DNA of 12,413 nt. Source: Pseudomonadota bacterium (GTDB taxonomy: Bacteria > Pseudomonadota > Alphaproteobacteria > Rhodospirillales > UBA2165). The stretch spans positions 1 to 12,413 of the forward strand of contig JAQCKY010000016.1 in NCBI GenBank assembly GCA_027592155.1, written 5' to 3'. This document shows, in pieces, positions 1-7,378 of the stretch. The notes under the pieces are model-generated. The model made no database searches. It worked only from the letters and a program-made list of their open reading frames with translations, and had not been told where the DNA came from. Position 1 is the first letter of the stretch; every line of letters begins with the position of its first letter. The position numbers and the translations under genes were made by a program.

Positions 1-1
1 C

Positions 2-517
2 AAGTGGAAAGACCCATTTTCCAAACATGCCTATACGGTTCGACAGCGCGGTTATGCGGGAAATTTGCCGGGTGGACAGTCTTACACACCCCAAATGGTC
101 ATCGGCGGCCGTTCCTTCGCCGTTGGATCCCAGCGCCGGACGGTTCTCTCCCGCATCCGGGATGCCTCCCAGAACGATGCCAGGCAACTGACGGTCCAGA
201 CGTCACGCGCGGCGGATGGGGCCATTGATGTGCAAATTGCCGGAACGGTTCAGGCCCAAGCTTCCGTATGGCTGGTCAAGGTACAGAACACCGCGGAAAC
301 CAAGGTCCGATCCGGTGAAAATAAGGGTAAAACCCTGGTCAGCCACAATATTGTACGCCAAGTCGACCGGGTTGGTGTTTGGACCGGAAAGCCGGTCACG
401 GTGAAGCTCCGAAATGTCGATCTGGCGGAAAATCACAGCTGTGTCATTTTGGTCCAAAACGACCGGATGGGCCCGATTTTGGGTGCCGCTCGGTGCCCGG
501 CTGGGGTTAATAGCTAG
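2..517 (+). CDS. DUF1223 family secreted protein (5' end outside window)
   Basis: The reading frame is open from base 2 to a TAG at 515-517, so the gene enters from the left and only its last 171 codons are seen. The visible part begins KWKDPFSKHAYTVRQRGYA and continues to YTPQMVIGGRSFAVGS. This pattern is typical of DUF1223 proteins, which have a thioredoxin-like fold and usually carry a signal peptide. The N-terminal part, which would hold the signal sequence and the Cys-containing thioredoxin-like motif, is missing from the window. The C-terminal half (IDVQIAGTVQ ... VWLVKVQN ... NDRMGPILGAARC) reads as the beta-rich part of the same family. An ATG at 65 is internal and not the start. Function is unknown in the family. 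A strong terminator follows 30 bases downstream. Confidence 0.8.
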   Translation, partial: KWKDPFSKHAYTVRQRGYAGNLPGGQSYTPQMVIGGRSFAVGSQRRTVLSRIRDASQNDARQLTVQTSRAADGAIDVQIAGTVQAQASVWLVKVQNTAETKVRSGENKGKTLVSHNIVRQVDRVGVWTGKPVTVKLRNVDLAENHSCVILVQNDRMGPILGAARCPAGVNS

Positions 518-530
518 ACATTTGTGAGTC

Positions 531-616
531 CTACGTTTGTAGATTCAAGGCCGGGTGTAAAAACGCCCGGCCTTTGCCATATTTTCACCTGATAAACGAA
601 AAAACTTCAAACGTAG
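531..616. repeat. Separated 9-bp inverted repeat flanking the terminator
   Basis: CTACGTTTG at 531-539 and its exact reverse complement CAAACGTAG at 608-616 flank the terminator hairpin. The match continues imperfectly inwards, about 13 of 15 positions. The left arm is also a small palindrome of its own (CTAC-GTTT-GTAG). The right arm directly abuts a TTGACT that could be a -35 box for the next gene. A related AACGTTT occurs at 694-700. Whether it is a regulator site or the relic of a duplicated end cannot be decided from sequence. Confidence 0.5.
547..576 (+). terminator. Rho-independent terminator after the DUF1223 gene
   Basis: AAGGCCGGG at 547-555 pairs with CCCGGCCTT at 566-574. One inner G-T wobble extends the stem, and the loop is A-rich (TAAAAA). 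A short T stretch follows. The hairpin lies 30 bases after the stop codon of the DUF1223 gene, as expected for an intrinsic terminator. Confidence 0.85.
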
Positions 617-645
617 TTGACTTTTTACCGGATTTCTGCGATTTT
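617..645 (+). promoter_or_regulatory. Candidate sigma-70-type promoter of the J-domain gene
   Basis: TTGACT at 617-622 matches the -35 consensus at five of six bases. A 17-base spacer leads to GATTTT at 640-645, a weak -10 with three of six matches. It lies about 70 bases before the ATG at 714, after the upstream terminator, so a promoter is needed somewhere here. A GGTCT/AGACC inverted repeat (663-667 and 678-682) lies in the presumed leader. Confidence 0.3.
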
Positions 646-713
646 TAGCCCCAACATATAGTGGTCTTATGACTGATAGACCCTATGGCGTTTAACGTTT
701 CCTCGGGGCAGAT

Positions 714-1370
714 ATGACGGCAAAGGTCCACAAAGCCTCTTATACCATTCCCTGTTCGAGCAGCTTCCGCGACAGCGCGGAAAACCTCGCGGCACGGCGC
801 AGCGTTAATGTCGGAGACCTGGCCCGGTCTATATTGCTGACGGTACCCTATGAGGTGATACGGGATGCTCCTGACCCCGGTGGCCCGGAGGACGGGGACC
901 GCGAGGAACGGGTCTTAAAGTCAGGACCATCACAAGGCCGAGTATGGCGCCGCAAACCCCGGCTGCAGCTCCGCATGACGCCGGGATATGATCCGATCAT
1001 CATCCGCCGAGCCCTTGGCCTCGCGCTGGCGATCGATCGCGGTGACTACACCCTACAGGTTCAAAAGGTAGACCGCCGGATATTGGACGAGCAGGAGGAA
1101 AACCGGCTGACCAAAGAAGCGGAAACTGAACGGCTGAAGGCCCTGGTATCGGAACTCTCCTTCGACCCGCTTTTGACCGGCATTCGCACCCGCGGCGAAG
1201 CACTGCATGTCCTAGGGTTTCCACCGACGACACGACCCGACGGGGAGACCATTCAGGCTCGCTACCGCGCGTTGGCGGCGATCCACCACCCCGACAACGA
1301 ATTCGGCGATCATCAGCGCATGAGCCAGCTTAACGCGGCGCGTGAGATCCTTTCACGGCCTTATGTCTAG
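714..1370 (+). CDS. J-domain protein with N-terminal RHH-like segment
   Basis: This is a 218-residue protein. Its C-terminal third reads as a J domain (about residues 160-215): EALHVLGFPPTTRPD, then RYRALAAIHHPDNEFGD with the HPD motif at 192-194, then MSQLNAAREIL as the last helix. HPD is the motif by which J proteins stimulate Hsp70 (DnaK) ATPase, so a DnaK co-chaperone role is inferred. There is no Gly/Phe region or zinc-finger, so it is not DnaJ itself. Residues 10-45 (SYTIPCSSSFRDSAENLAARR ... GDLARSILLTVP) resemble a ribbon-helix-helix or other small DNA-binding segment, but this is weak. The middle is basic (GRVWRRKPRLQLRM) followed by a charged stretch about 120-145 that may be helical. 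Transcribed alone, between two terminators. Start chosen at ATG 714 behind a modest GGGG. Confidence 0.8.
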   Translation: MTAKVHKASYTIPCSSSFRDSAENLAARRSVNVGDLARSILLTVPYEVIRDAPDPGGPEDGDREERVLKSGPSQGRVWRRKPRLQLRMTPGYDPIIIRRALGLALAIDRGDYTLQVQKVDRRILDEQEENRLTKEAETERLKALVSELSFDPLLTGIRTRGEALHVLGFPPTTRPDGETIQARYRALAAIHHPDNEFGDHQRMSQLNAAREILSRPYV

Positions 1371-1390
1371 AGCTGTTTCGACACGAAAAA

Positions 1391-1424
1391 GCCCGGCGGT
1401 GGTAACCGCCGGGCACTATTTTTT
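1391..1424. terminator. Bidirectional Rho-independent terminator
   Basis: GCCCGGCGGT at 1391-1400 and ACCGCCGGGC at 1405-1414 form a perfect 10-bp stem with a four-base loop. On the right it is followed by ACTATTTTTT, and on the left it is preceded by AAAAA, which reads as T on the minus strand. It sits between the ends of the convergent J-domain and Bax-inhibitor genes and can serve both. Confidence 0.92.
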
Positions 1425-1448
1425 CGCTGATTTCTGCGTGTTTTCGGG

Positions 1449-2177
1449 TTATTCGCGGGACCCGAAGAGATGCAGCATCATGATAAAGAGGTTGATGAAG
1501 TCCAGATAGAGCGTCAATGCGCCCATAATGGCCTTCTTGCTTTGGACCTCGGAATGGTCCCCGGCATAGTACTGATTACGGATTTTCTGGGTGTCGTAAG
1601 CGGTCAGGCCGACGAAGACCAAGACGCCGACAACCGAAATCACGAACATCAGGGCGCTGGAAGCCAGGAAGATGTTCACGACCATGGCGATCACAACGCC
1701 GATCAGTCCCATGAACAGGAACGATCCCCAGCCTGACAGGTCTTTTTTGGTGGTATAGCCATAGAGGCTCATCGCCCCGAAGGTACCGGCGGCGATGAAA
1801 AAGACCCGCGCAATGCTGGTTCCGGTGTAAACCAGGAAGATCGAGGCCAGAGAGGCGCCCATCAAGGCGGCAAAGACCCAGAAGGTCATCTGTGCTGTAG
1901 CGGCGCTCATTTTGTGAATGCGGGCGCTGACAAAAAACACCAGTGCGAGCGGTGCGAGCATAATGACCCACTTCAACGGCGTGCCAAAAATAAGATTGGT
2001 CATCGTCTGCGAACTGGCAACAGAAGCCGCAACAATGCCTGTAAGCGCCACGCCGGACGCCATCAGATTGTAGACATTGAGCATATAACTACGAAGGCCA
2101 ACGTCGATTTGAGCGTCCGCGGCCTGTTGGGCGGTCATACGGCGAGTGCCGAACCCTTCATTAGGACCTAGTGCCAT
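1449..2177 (-). CDS. Bax inhibitor-1 / YccA family membrane protein
   Basis: A 242-residue, very hydrophobic protein with seven likely membrane helices (about 32-54, 67-85, 95-117, 121-141, 149-170, 174-194, 216-237) and a soluble N-terminus, the layout of the Bax inhibitor-1 family. Family marks are TAYDTQKIRNQY around 192-203 and LYLDFINLF around 223-231. Asp195 and Asp226 fall where the family has its conserved di-aspartate, which in the Bacillus homologue YetJ gates a pH-sensitive calcium leak. A role in ion leak or membrane protein quality control is inferred. The frame could open at a GTG four codons earlier (2189), but GAGGAAG overlaps that codon and is ideally spaced for the ATG at 2177, so 2177 is preferred. 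It ends at the bidirectional terminator. Confidence 0.9.
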   Translation of the reverse strand: MALGPNEGFGTRRMTAQQAADAQIDVGLRSYMLNVYNLMASGVALTGIVAASVASSQTMTNLIFGTPLKWVIMLAPLALVFFVSARIHKMSAATAQMTFWVFAALMGASLASIFLVYTGTSIARVFFIAAGTFGAMSLYGYTTKKDLSGWGSFLFMGLIGVVIAMVVNIFLASSALMFVISVVGVLVFVGLTAYDTQKIRNQYYAGDHSEVQSKKAIMGALTLYLDFINLFIMMLHLFGSRE

Positions 2178-2180
2178 TTT

Positions 2181-2187
2181 CTTCCTC
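2181..2187 (-). promoter_or_regulatory. Ribosome binding site fixing the start of the Bax-inhibitor gene
   Basis: On the minus strand GAGGAAG is followed by AAA and the ATG at 2177. It overlaps the upstream GTG codon, which argues against that GTG as the start. Confidence 0.7.
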
Positions 2188-2198
2188 ACAATAGTTTC

Positions 2199-2224
2199 AG
2201 CCCCGCCCTTTCGGATTGGGGGCT
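2199..2224 (-). other. Hairpin in the presumed leader of the Bax-inhibitor gene
   Basis: AGCCCC at 2199-2204 pairs with GGGGCT at 2219-2224. On the minus strand the loop contains CCGAAAGG, a GNRA-type tetraloop closed by CC/GG. It lies between the candidate promoter and the start codon and has no T-run, so it is not a typical terminator. Role unknown. Confidence 0.35.
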
Positions 2225-2248
2225 AGCGTTAAACCAGCCAGTACTAGC

Positions 2249-2278
2249 CTAATATGGCAGGATTGGGATCGAGTGCAA
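2249..2278 (-). promoter_or_regulatory. Candidate promoter of the Bax-inhibitor gene
   Basis: On the minus strand TTGCAC (2278-2273) and TATTAG (2254-2249) are separated by 18 bases, with partial matches to the -35 and -10 boxes. It lies in the 124-base gap between the permease gene end and the Bax-inhibitor start. No clear terminator follows the permease gene, so read-through from the exporter genes is also possible. Confidence 0.35.
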
Positions 2279-2301
2279 GAGGTTTAGGCTGTGCTCACGC
2301 C

Positions 2302-4836
2302 CTATTCATTGCGCAGATAAGGTGAGGCTTTCTGCCCCATTGCGCGCCAAGTACCGGCGAATCCGACCATCAAGGTCAGCAAAACGCTTAACACGACCGT
2401 TATCGCGACCGTTTCGGGTAAAAAGACCCACGCCATGTCCATTAACCCGACGACAATCGCCCAAGCGGTGACCGTCCCGACGATGGCCGATACAAGCCCC
2501 GTCACGATGCCCAGCAACCCATATTCCATCAGAAAGGTTTTGAGGACCTTGCCCCGGGTCGCGCCGAGAACTTTGAATATGATCGCATCGTAGGTCCTTC
2601 GCCGCCGTCCTGCCGCCACCGCGCCGGAAAGCACCAGCGCACCGGCGGCAATCGTGATTGCCGCGCTTGCTCGCACCGCGGTCCCGATCCCTTCCAGGAT
2701 TTTCGATGCCGCCTCCAACGCTTCGCGAACCCGGATGATCGAAATGTTGGCAAATTGGTCCGAGACCGCACGCTCAACATTCTCCTCGATTTCTTGAGAT
2801 GCCTGGAGCGCGGCGATGTGCGTATGGGGTGCGCCCTCGAGGGCGCCGGGCGCGAAGATAATGGCAAAATCGAAGCGCATAGAGCGCCAATCGATCGAAC
2901 GCAGATTGGCGATCTTGGCGGTAAACTCCCGGCCCAACACGTTAAGGGTGAGGTAATCGCCGACATCGACCCCAAATCCGCGTGCCAGATTGGCATCCAG
3001 GGAAATCATCGGCGGGCCTGAATAGTCTGGCGGCCACCACTCACCGGCCGTGATAATGGCGTTCTCAAAGGGCCGGGCCGCGAACGTCAGCGCGCGGTCG
3101 CCTCGCACGGCCCACGCAGAATTTGGACTAATATTTGCGTCGGCAACCGGCGTGCCGGCAATCTTGACAATCCGGCCCCGCATCGACGCGACGCGCTGCA
3201 GTTTTCCCGTGCCGTCGATCCCAGTGACCGTTTTGTCGAACGCGGCGACTTGGGCCGGTTGAATATCCAGGAAAAAGAAAGAGGGTGCAGCCTCGGGAAG
3301 CCGTTCATCGACCTGGCGGGCAATATTGCCCTGAATTAATGCAATGGCGACCAGCACGGTCAGGCCGAGACCCAGCGAGACAATGACGCTGGAGGGGACC
3401 GAGCCGGGCCGGTGCAGGTTCGCAAAAGCCAAGCGAATATCCGTGCTGCCAAAACCGCCGATCCGCCGGGCAGCCGCAGTGACCGCCGTTGCCGCGCCCC
3501 GCAATACCAACAGGGCGACGACGGTGCCGCCGACGAACCACAGCGCAAAGCCTTTATCCGGCGAGGTGGCGATGGTCAACCCGGCCAAGGCTGCCGCTCC
3601 AAATATGACCGCGATGAGATAGGGCCGGGACGGCAATCCGCCGCTTGGCGCAATCTCGCTCCGGAACAGGTTGGCGGCGGGGATGTCCCGGGCGCGGGCT
3701 AAAGGCCAAAGCGCGAAGGTGATGGCGGTCAGGATGCCAAACACGGCCGCGAGGATGAGCGGCTGCGGGAATATTTTGACCGCGAGGGCAAAGGGAAGCA
3801 GGCCTTCGGATGCGCCGGCGGCCAAGAGGGGGACGGTTGCACCGACGATCAAACCGATAATGATCCCAACAATGGCCAACAGCAGAATCAGGACGAAGTA
3901 GATCGCAAAAATTTCACGGCCGGACCCCCCAAGACATTTCAAGGTCGCAATGGTGGTCGTCTTACCGTCGAGGTAGCTTTTGACGGCGTTGGTGACGCCG
4001 ATGCCGCCGACCAGCAACGTCGTCAGCCCGACAAAGGTCAGGAACAGCGTCATCCGGTCGATGAAACGCTGCAGCCCCGGCGCCGCTTCGCCCCGACCCC
4101 GGACCCTCCAACCGGCGCTTGGAAATGTTTCGTTGAGAACTTCCACCCAGCCGGTGGAGTCGGCGCCTTCCGGGAGCACCACCCGGTAGCGATAGCGGAT
4201 TTGACTGCCCGGCTGAACCAATCCGGTTTCCGCCAGCGCGGTTGACGCAATCATGATGCGCGGGCCGAAACTGATCACGCTGGTCACCCGGTCTGGCTCG
4301 CGTTTGATGGTGGCGGTCAATCTGAACCGGGCGTCGCCAACCTTGACGATATCACCGACCTGCGCGCCCAGTTTGGTAAAGAGATTGGCGTCCGCAGCGG
4401 CGCCCCAAACACCATTAGCCTGAGAGAGCGCCGTGCCGAGGTTAATATTTTCCTTGAGTTCGACCGTATCGACCAAGGGGTAGGCGTTATCGACGGCTTT
4501 CAGCTCGACCAGGGATCGGCTGTTTGGTCCATTACCGGCATCGGGCCGCGCCATCGCCCGCATTTCGATCACTTCGGACGAGCGCCCGGACCGGGCAAGA
4601 TACTCTCGCTGATCGGCGGTGGCAGGGCGGTGCAGCAGCCGCAGTTCGACATCGCCGCCGAGAAGGCGCCTGGCATCCCGCTCTAACCCCGCAATGACGG
4701 AGTCGCTGATCGATCCGACCCCGGCAATGGCCGCAACGCCGAGCGCAAGGCACGCAAGGAAGACACGAAAACTCTTGATGCCGCCCCGAATTTCGCGCCG
4801 GGCCATCGTGAACACCAGGCGGAAACTACCGCTCAT
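2302..4836 (-). CDS. FtsX-like ABC transporter permease (YbbP family)
   Basis: This 844-residue protein has about ten membrane helices in the layout of YbbP-type permeases. One helix lies near residues 24-44 and is followed by a large extracytoplasmic domain. An FtsX core of three helices covers about 262-382, a middle helix pair about 405-455 and a further helix about 480-503. A second extracytoplasmic domain follows, then a final FtsX core in the last 130 residues. The FtsX signature appears twice: TTTIATLKCLGGSGREIF near 293-310, and TYDAIIFKVLGATRGKVL in the second core. Length is close to the family norm (E. coli YbbP is about 800). Its ATG overlaps the ATPase stop as ATGA (4833-4836), so the two are coupled. 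Such exporters extract or move lipophilic or lipoprotein-type cargo; the substrate here is unknown. Two FtsX cores suggest one permease chain with an ATPase dimer. Confidence 0.92.
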   Translation of the reverse strand: MSGSFRLVFTMARREIRGGIKSFRVFLACLALGVAAIAGVGSISDSVIAGLERDARRLLGGDVELRLLHRPATADQREYLARSGRSSEVIEMRAMARPDAGNGPNSRSLVELKAVDNAYPLVDTVELKENINLGTALSQANGVWGAAADANLFTKLGAQVGDIVKVGDARFRLTATIKREPDRVTSVISFGPRIMIASTALAETGLVQPGSQIRYRYRVVLPEGADSTGWVEVLNETFPSAGWRVRGRGEAAPGLQRFIDRMTLFLTFVGLTTLLVGGIGVTNAVKSYLDGKTTTIATLKCLGGSGREIFAIYFVLILLLAIVGIIIGLIVGATVPLLAAGASEGLLPFALAVKIFPQPLILAAVFGILTAITFALWPLARARDIPAANLFRSEIAPSGGLPSRPYLIAVIFGAAALAGLTIATSPDKGFALWFVGGTVVALLVLRGAATAVTAAARRIGGFGSTDIRLAFANLHRPGSVPSSVIVSLGLGLTVLVAIALIQGNIARQVDERLPEAAPSFFFLDIQPAQVAAFDKTVTGIDGTGKLQRVASMRGRIVKIAGTPVADANISPNSAWAVRGDRALTFAARPFENAIITAGEWWPPDYSGPPMISLDANLARGFGVDVGDYLTLNVLGREFTAKIANLRSIDWRSMRFDFAIIFAPGALEGAPHTHIAALQASQEIEENVERAVSDQFANISIIRVREALEAASKILEGIGTAVRASAAITIAAGALVLSGAVAAGRRRRTYDAIIFKVLGATRGKVLKTFLMEYGLLGIVTGLVSAIVGTVTAWAIVVGLMDMAWVFLPETVAITVVLSVLLTLMVGFAGTWRAMGQKASPYLRNE

Positions 4837-5552
4837 TGGGCGGCGTCCGCGGATTTCGCGCCGTCATCGACGATTCGGCCGTCGGCAATCGTCACCACCC
4901 GGTCGCAACGTTTAACCAATTCAAGATCATGACTGATCAGTACCAGTGTCGTGCCGGACCGGTCATGGAGATCGAAAAGTAGATCCATCACCGTTTCGCC
5001 GGTCATACCGTCGAGATTCCCGGTCGGCTCATCCGCCATCAGAATTTTCGGCTCCGCGACAAATGCGCGGGCAAGCGCGACACGCTGCTGTTCGCCGCCT
5101 GACAGCTGGCCGGGATAATGGCTCAGCCGATGGCCGAGGCCGACAGCATCGAGCTTCTCGCGTGCCCGCTCAAAAGCATTGCCGACGCCGGCGAATTCAA
5201 GAGGAACGGCGACGTTCTCCAAGGCACTCATGGTCGGCACAAGGTGGAAGTTCTGGAATACGATCCCGATATTGTCCCGCCGGAATAAGGCAAGCGCATC
5301 TTCGCTCATACCGTCGAGATTAATGCCGGCAATCTGAACCAACCCTGAGCTGGCGCGTTCTAGTCCGGCCATCACCATCAACATGGTCGACTTCCCGCCG
5401 CCGGAGGCGCCGACGACGCCGACCGCCTCGCCGGATCCGACGTTGAGTGAAATACCTCGCAGGATATTGACCTCGCCCGCATCGCTTGCGAGCTTAAGGT
5501 GTACATCATCCAATAGGATCGCCGGTCCGTATTCTTGGGTGTTATCAGTCAT
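4833..5552 (-). CDS. ABC transporter ATP-binding protein (YbbA / LolD-like family)
   Basis: A 239-residue ATPase with all parts of a working nucleotide-binding domain: Walker A GASGGGKST (48-56), Q-loop Gln100 in GIVFQNFHLVPTMSALENV, signature LSGGEQQRVALARAF from 150, Walker B ILMADEPTGNLD (170-181) and switch His208 in LISHD. The Q-loop and ADEPTGNLD wording place it in the MacB/LolD/YbbA subfamily, which powers FtsX-type permeases. That matches the permease gene directly downstream, which overlaps it by four bases. The gene is divergent from the tesA-like esterase, as ybbA is from tesA in E. coli. The cargo is not indicated by the sequence. Confidence 0.95.
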   Translation of the reverse strand: MTDNTQEYGPAILLDDVHLKLASDAGEVNILRGISLNVGSGEAVGVVGASGGGKSTMLMVMAGLERASSGLVQIAGINLDGMSEDALALFRRDNIGIVFQNFHLVPTMSALENVAVPLEFAGVGNAFERAREKLDAVGLGHRLSHYPGQLSGGEQQRVALARAFVAEPKILMADEPTGNLDGMTGETVMDLLFDLHDRSGTTLVLISHDLELVKRCDRVVTIADGRIVDDGAKSADAAQ

Positions 5553-5610
5553 TCAGGTCCCGAGTCGTATGAAATTAAGTCTAGTTATTGGCAGCGCGGC
5601 GTCTCGAACA

Positions 5611-6252
5611 ATGGGTTTTAGGGCAAAGACGGCCCTGATCGCAATCTTGTTACCGCTCCTGCTGTTGTTCAATACGGGGCAGGCCGGGGCGGCGGATCAC
5701 CTCCGGCTGCTGGTGTTCGGCGATAGTTTGGTGGCGGGTTACGGACTTCCGGCGGCTCATGCCTTCCCAGTTAGGCTGCAAATGGCGCTACGCAAGGAGG
5801 GCTTTTCCGTTACTGTGATCAATGGCGGTGTTTCCGGCGACACGACGACAGGCGGCAGATCGAGACTCGCCTGGATGCTTTCCGAAAAACCCCATGCGGC
5901 TATTTTGGAGCTTGGCGCCAATGACGGATTGCGGGCAGTCGATCCGGCGGTCACCCGGGCCAATATCGATGCCATGCTCGCGGAGTTCAAGGCCAGGGGC
6001 GTCAAAGTTTTGATGGCCGGCATGTTGGCGCCGCCAAATCTCGGCCGGGAATATAGCGCCGAATATAATTCGATCTTTCCCGACATGGCCCGCAAGCACG
6101 ACGTGGCGTTCTACCCCTTCTTTCTCGACGGCGTCGTTGCGGATCCGGCGTTGAATCAGCCAGACGGAATTCATCCCAACGCCGCCGGCGTGGACGTGAT
6201 CGTGCAGCGCATTTTACCATCCGTCATTAAACTTCTGAAATCGGTGAAATAG
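5611..6252 (+). CDS. tesA: TesA-like SGNH-fold arylesterase / lysophospholipase, secreted
   Basis: With the start at ATG 5611 the protein has 213 residues. It begins with a signal peptide: basic MGFRAK, a hydrophobic stretch 8-20, and an Ala-rich cleavage region near 25-28. The SGNH blocks are all present: GDSL with nucleophile Ser39, GVSGDTT with Gly76, ELGANDGLR with Asn104, and DGIHPN with Asp185 and His188 completing the triad. This is the periplasmic TesA group, which hydrolyses acyl-thioesters, aryl esters and lysophospholipids. An in-frame ATG at 5569 would add 14 residues ahead of the signal peptide. Neither start has a good ribosome binding site, and 5611 is preferred because it gives a normal signal peptide and leaves room for divergent promoters. 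The frame stays open back into the ATPase gene on the other strand, which is judged to be chance. First gene of a four-gene run; the next starts four bases after its stop. Confidence 0.9.
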   Translation: MGFRAKTALIAILLPLLLLFNTGQAGAADHLRLLVFGDSLVAGYGLPAAHAFPVRLQMALRKEGFSVTVINGGVSGDTTTGGRSRLAWMLSEKPHAAILELGANDGLRAVDPAVTRANIDAMLAEFKARGVKVLMAGMLAPPNLGREYSAEYNSIFPDMARKHDVAFYPFFLDGVVADPALNQPDGIHPNAAGVDVIVQRILPSVIKLLKSVK

Positions 6253-6256
6253 GCAG

Positions 6257-7366
6257 ATGTTCAAAACCTCTCACGCCGCCGACGCGGCATGGCCAGCGCT
6301 GCTTTCGGCCTGTCTCACCGAAATTGGGCCGCTCGAGGGCAACGAGACATTGGGCCTGCTCTATGTGACAGAACATCTCGCACCCGATTTGGAAGCAATC
6401 CTGGCGGAAATGCGGACCAGGACCGGAATCCTCAGTTGGGCGGGCAGTGTCGGTCTCGGCGTTTGCGCCGGGGGCCGGGAATATTTCGACCGGCCGGCGA
6501 TGGCGATGATGCTCACCGATCTCCTGCTCCATGAATTCCAAATAATGCCGACGGCGCGCGAATTCTCGGACATGGATTTTTCCGGCGGTAATCTATGGGC
6601 GGCCGGTGATCAGCCGCCATTCGCCCTGGTCCATGCCGACAGTAATTTTCCAGGTGTCGCCCATCTCATCGATGAAATTGCCGAGGCCACCTCGGGGTTT
6701 CTGGTCGGCGGCCTGACGGCGAGTAATTTCCCCAACCACCAGATCGCCGTCGGCGTCACCGGCGGCGGCATTTCCGGCGTTCTGTTTTCGCCGGCGGTCG
6801 AGGTCATGACGTCGCTCAGCCAAGGCTGCACGCCCTTGGGGGCAAGCCATGAGATTACCAGGGCGGATGACAATATCCTGATGGAGATCGACGGCGAGCC
6901 GGCTTTCGATGTGTTCAGCCGGGAAATCGGCGAGGTCCTGACCCGCGATCTCAACCGTGCAGCGGGTTATATTCACGCGGCCCTTCCCGTCGCCGGGTCG
7001 GATACCGGCGATTACGTCGTCCGCAATCTGGTCGGGATCGATCGAGGAAAAGGCTGGGTGGCGATTGCCGCACCTGTCGTCGAAGGCGACCGTATCCTGT
7101 TTGTTCGGCGCGATCCCGCCGCGGCACGCGGCGATCTGGAAACAATGGTGACTAAGCTCAAGGCGCGGGCAGGCAACCCCCCCCGGGGTGGCGTCTATAT
7201 TTCCTGCGTTGCCCGGGGACCCCACATGTTTGGCGAAGAAGACGCCGAAATGGGTTTGGTCAAAGATACCCTCGGGGATGTTCCGGTGATCGGGTTTTAC
7301 GCCAATGGGGAAATTTCCAGCAACCGTCTCTACGCCTATACCGGCGTTCTGACGCTGTTTTTTTAG
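6257..7366 (+). CDS. FIST domain signal-transduction protein
   Basis: This 369-residue protein matches the two-part FIST architecture. The FIST_N region (about 30-215) includes LGLLYVTEHLAPDLEAILAE, AGSVGLGVCAGGREY, FLVGGLTAS and GGGISGVLFSP. The FIST_C region (about 222-355) includes DGEPAFDVF, ISCVARGPHMFG (from about 315) and PVIGFYANGEIS. FIST domains are proposed sensors of small ligands such as amino acids, and are often fused to signalling outputs. Here the protein ends after FIST_C with no kinase, cyclase or chemoreceptor part, so any partner must be encoded elsewhere. No signal peptide or membrane helix is seen, so it is probably cytoplasmic. It starts four bases after the esterase stop behind AGGCAG. 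A run of eight C (7177-7184) falls inside the FIST_C coding region, but the frame stays correct across it. Confidence 0.88.
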   Translation: MFKTSHAADAAWPALLSACLTEIGPLEGNETLGLLYVTEHLAPDLEAILAEMRTRTGILSWAGSVGLGVCAGGREYFDRPAMAMMLTDLLLHEFQIMPTAREFSDMDFSGGNLWAAGDQPPFALVHADSNFPGVAHLIDEIAEATSGFLVGGLTASNFPNHQIAVGVTGGGISGVLFSPAVEVMTSLSQGCTPLGASHEITRADDNILMEIDGEPAFDVFSREIGEVLTRDLNRAAGYIHAALPVAGSDTGDYVVRNLVGIDRGKGWVAIAAPVVEGDRILFVRRDPAAARGDLETMVTKLKARAGNPPRGGVYISCVARGPHMFGEEDAEMGLVKDTLGDVPVIGFYANGEISSNRLYAYTGVLTLFF

Positions 7367-7378
7367 GGGTGGTAGAGC

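Noticed and set aside
4..228. A 74-codon plus-strand frame at the left edge
   Set aside because: The DUF1223 frame in the same place is open from base 2 and carries family motifs; this one is an out-of-frame reading.
1470..1736. An 88-codon plus-strand frame opposite the Bax-inhibitor gene
   Set aside because: It is antisense to a clearly coding membrane protein, and its acidic, His-rich make-up mirrors the hydrophobic codons on the other strand.
5383..5610. Upstream extension of the esterase frame into the ATPase gene
   Set aside because: It would precede a complete signal peptide with over 70 unrelated residues and overlap the Walker A coding region on the other strand.
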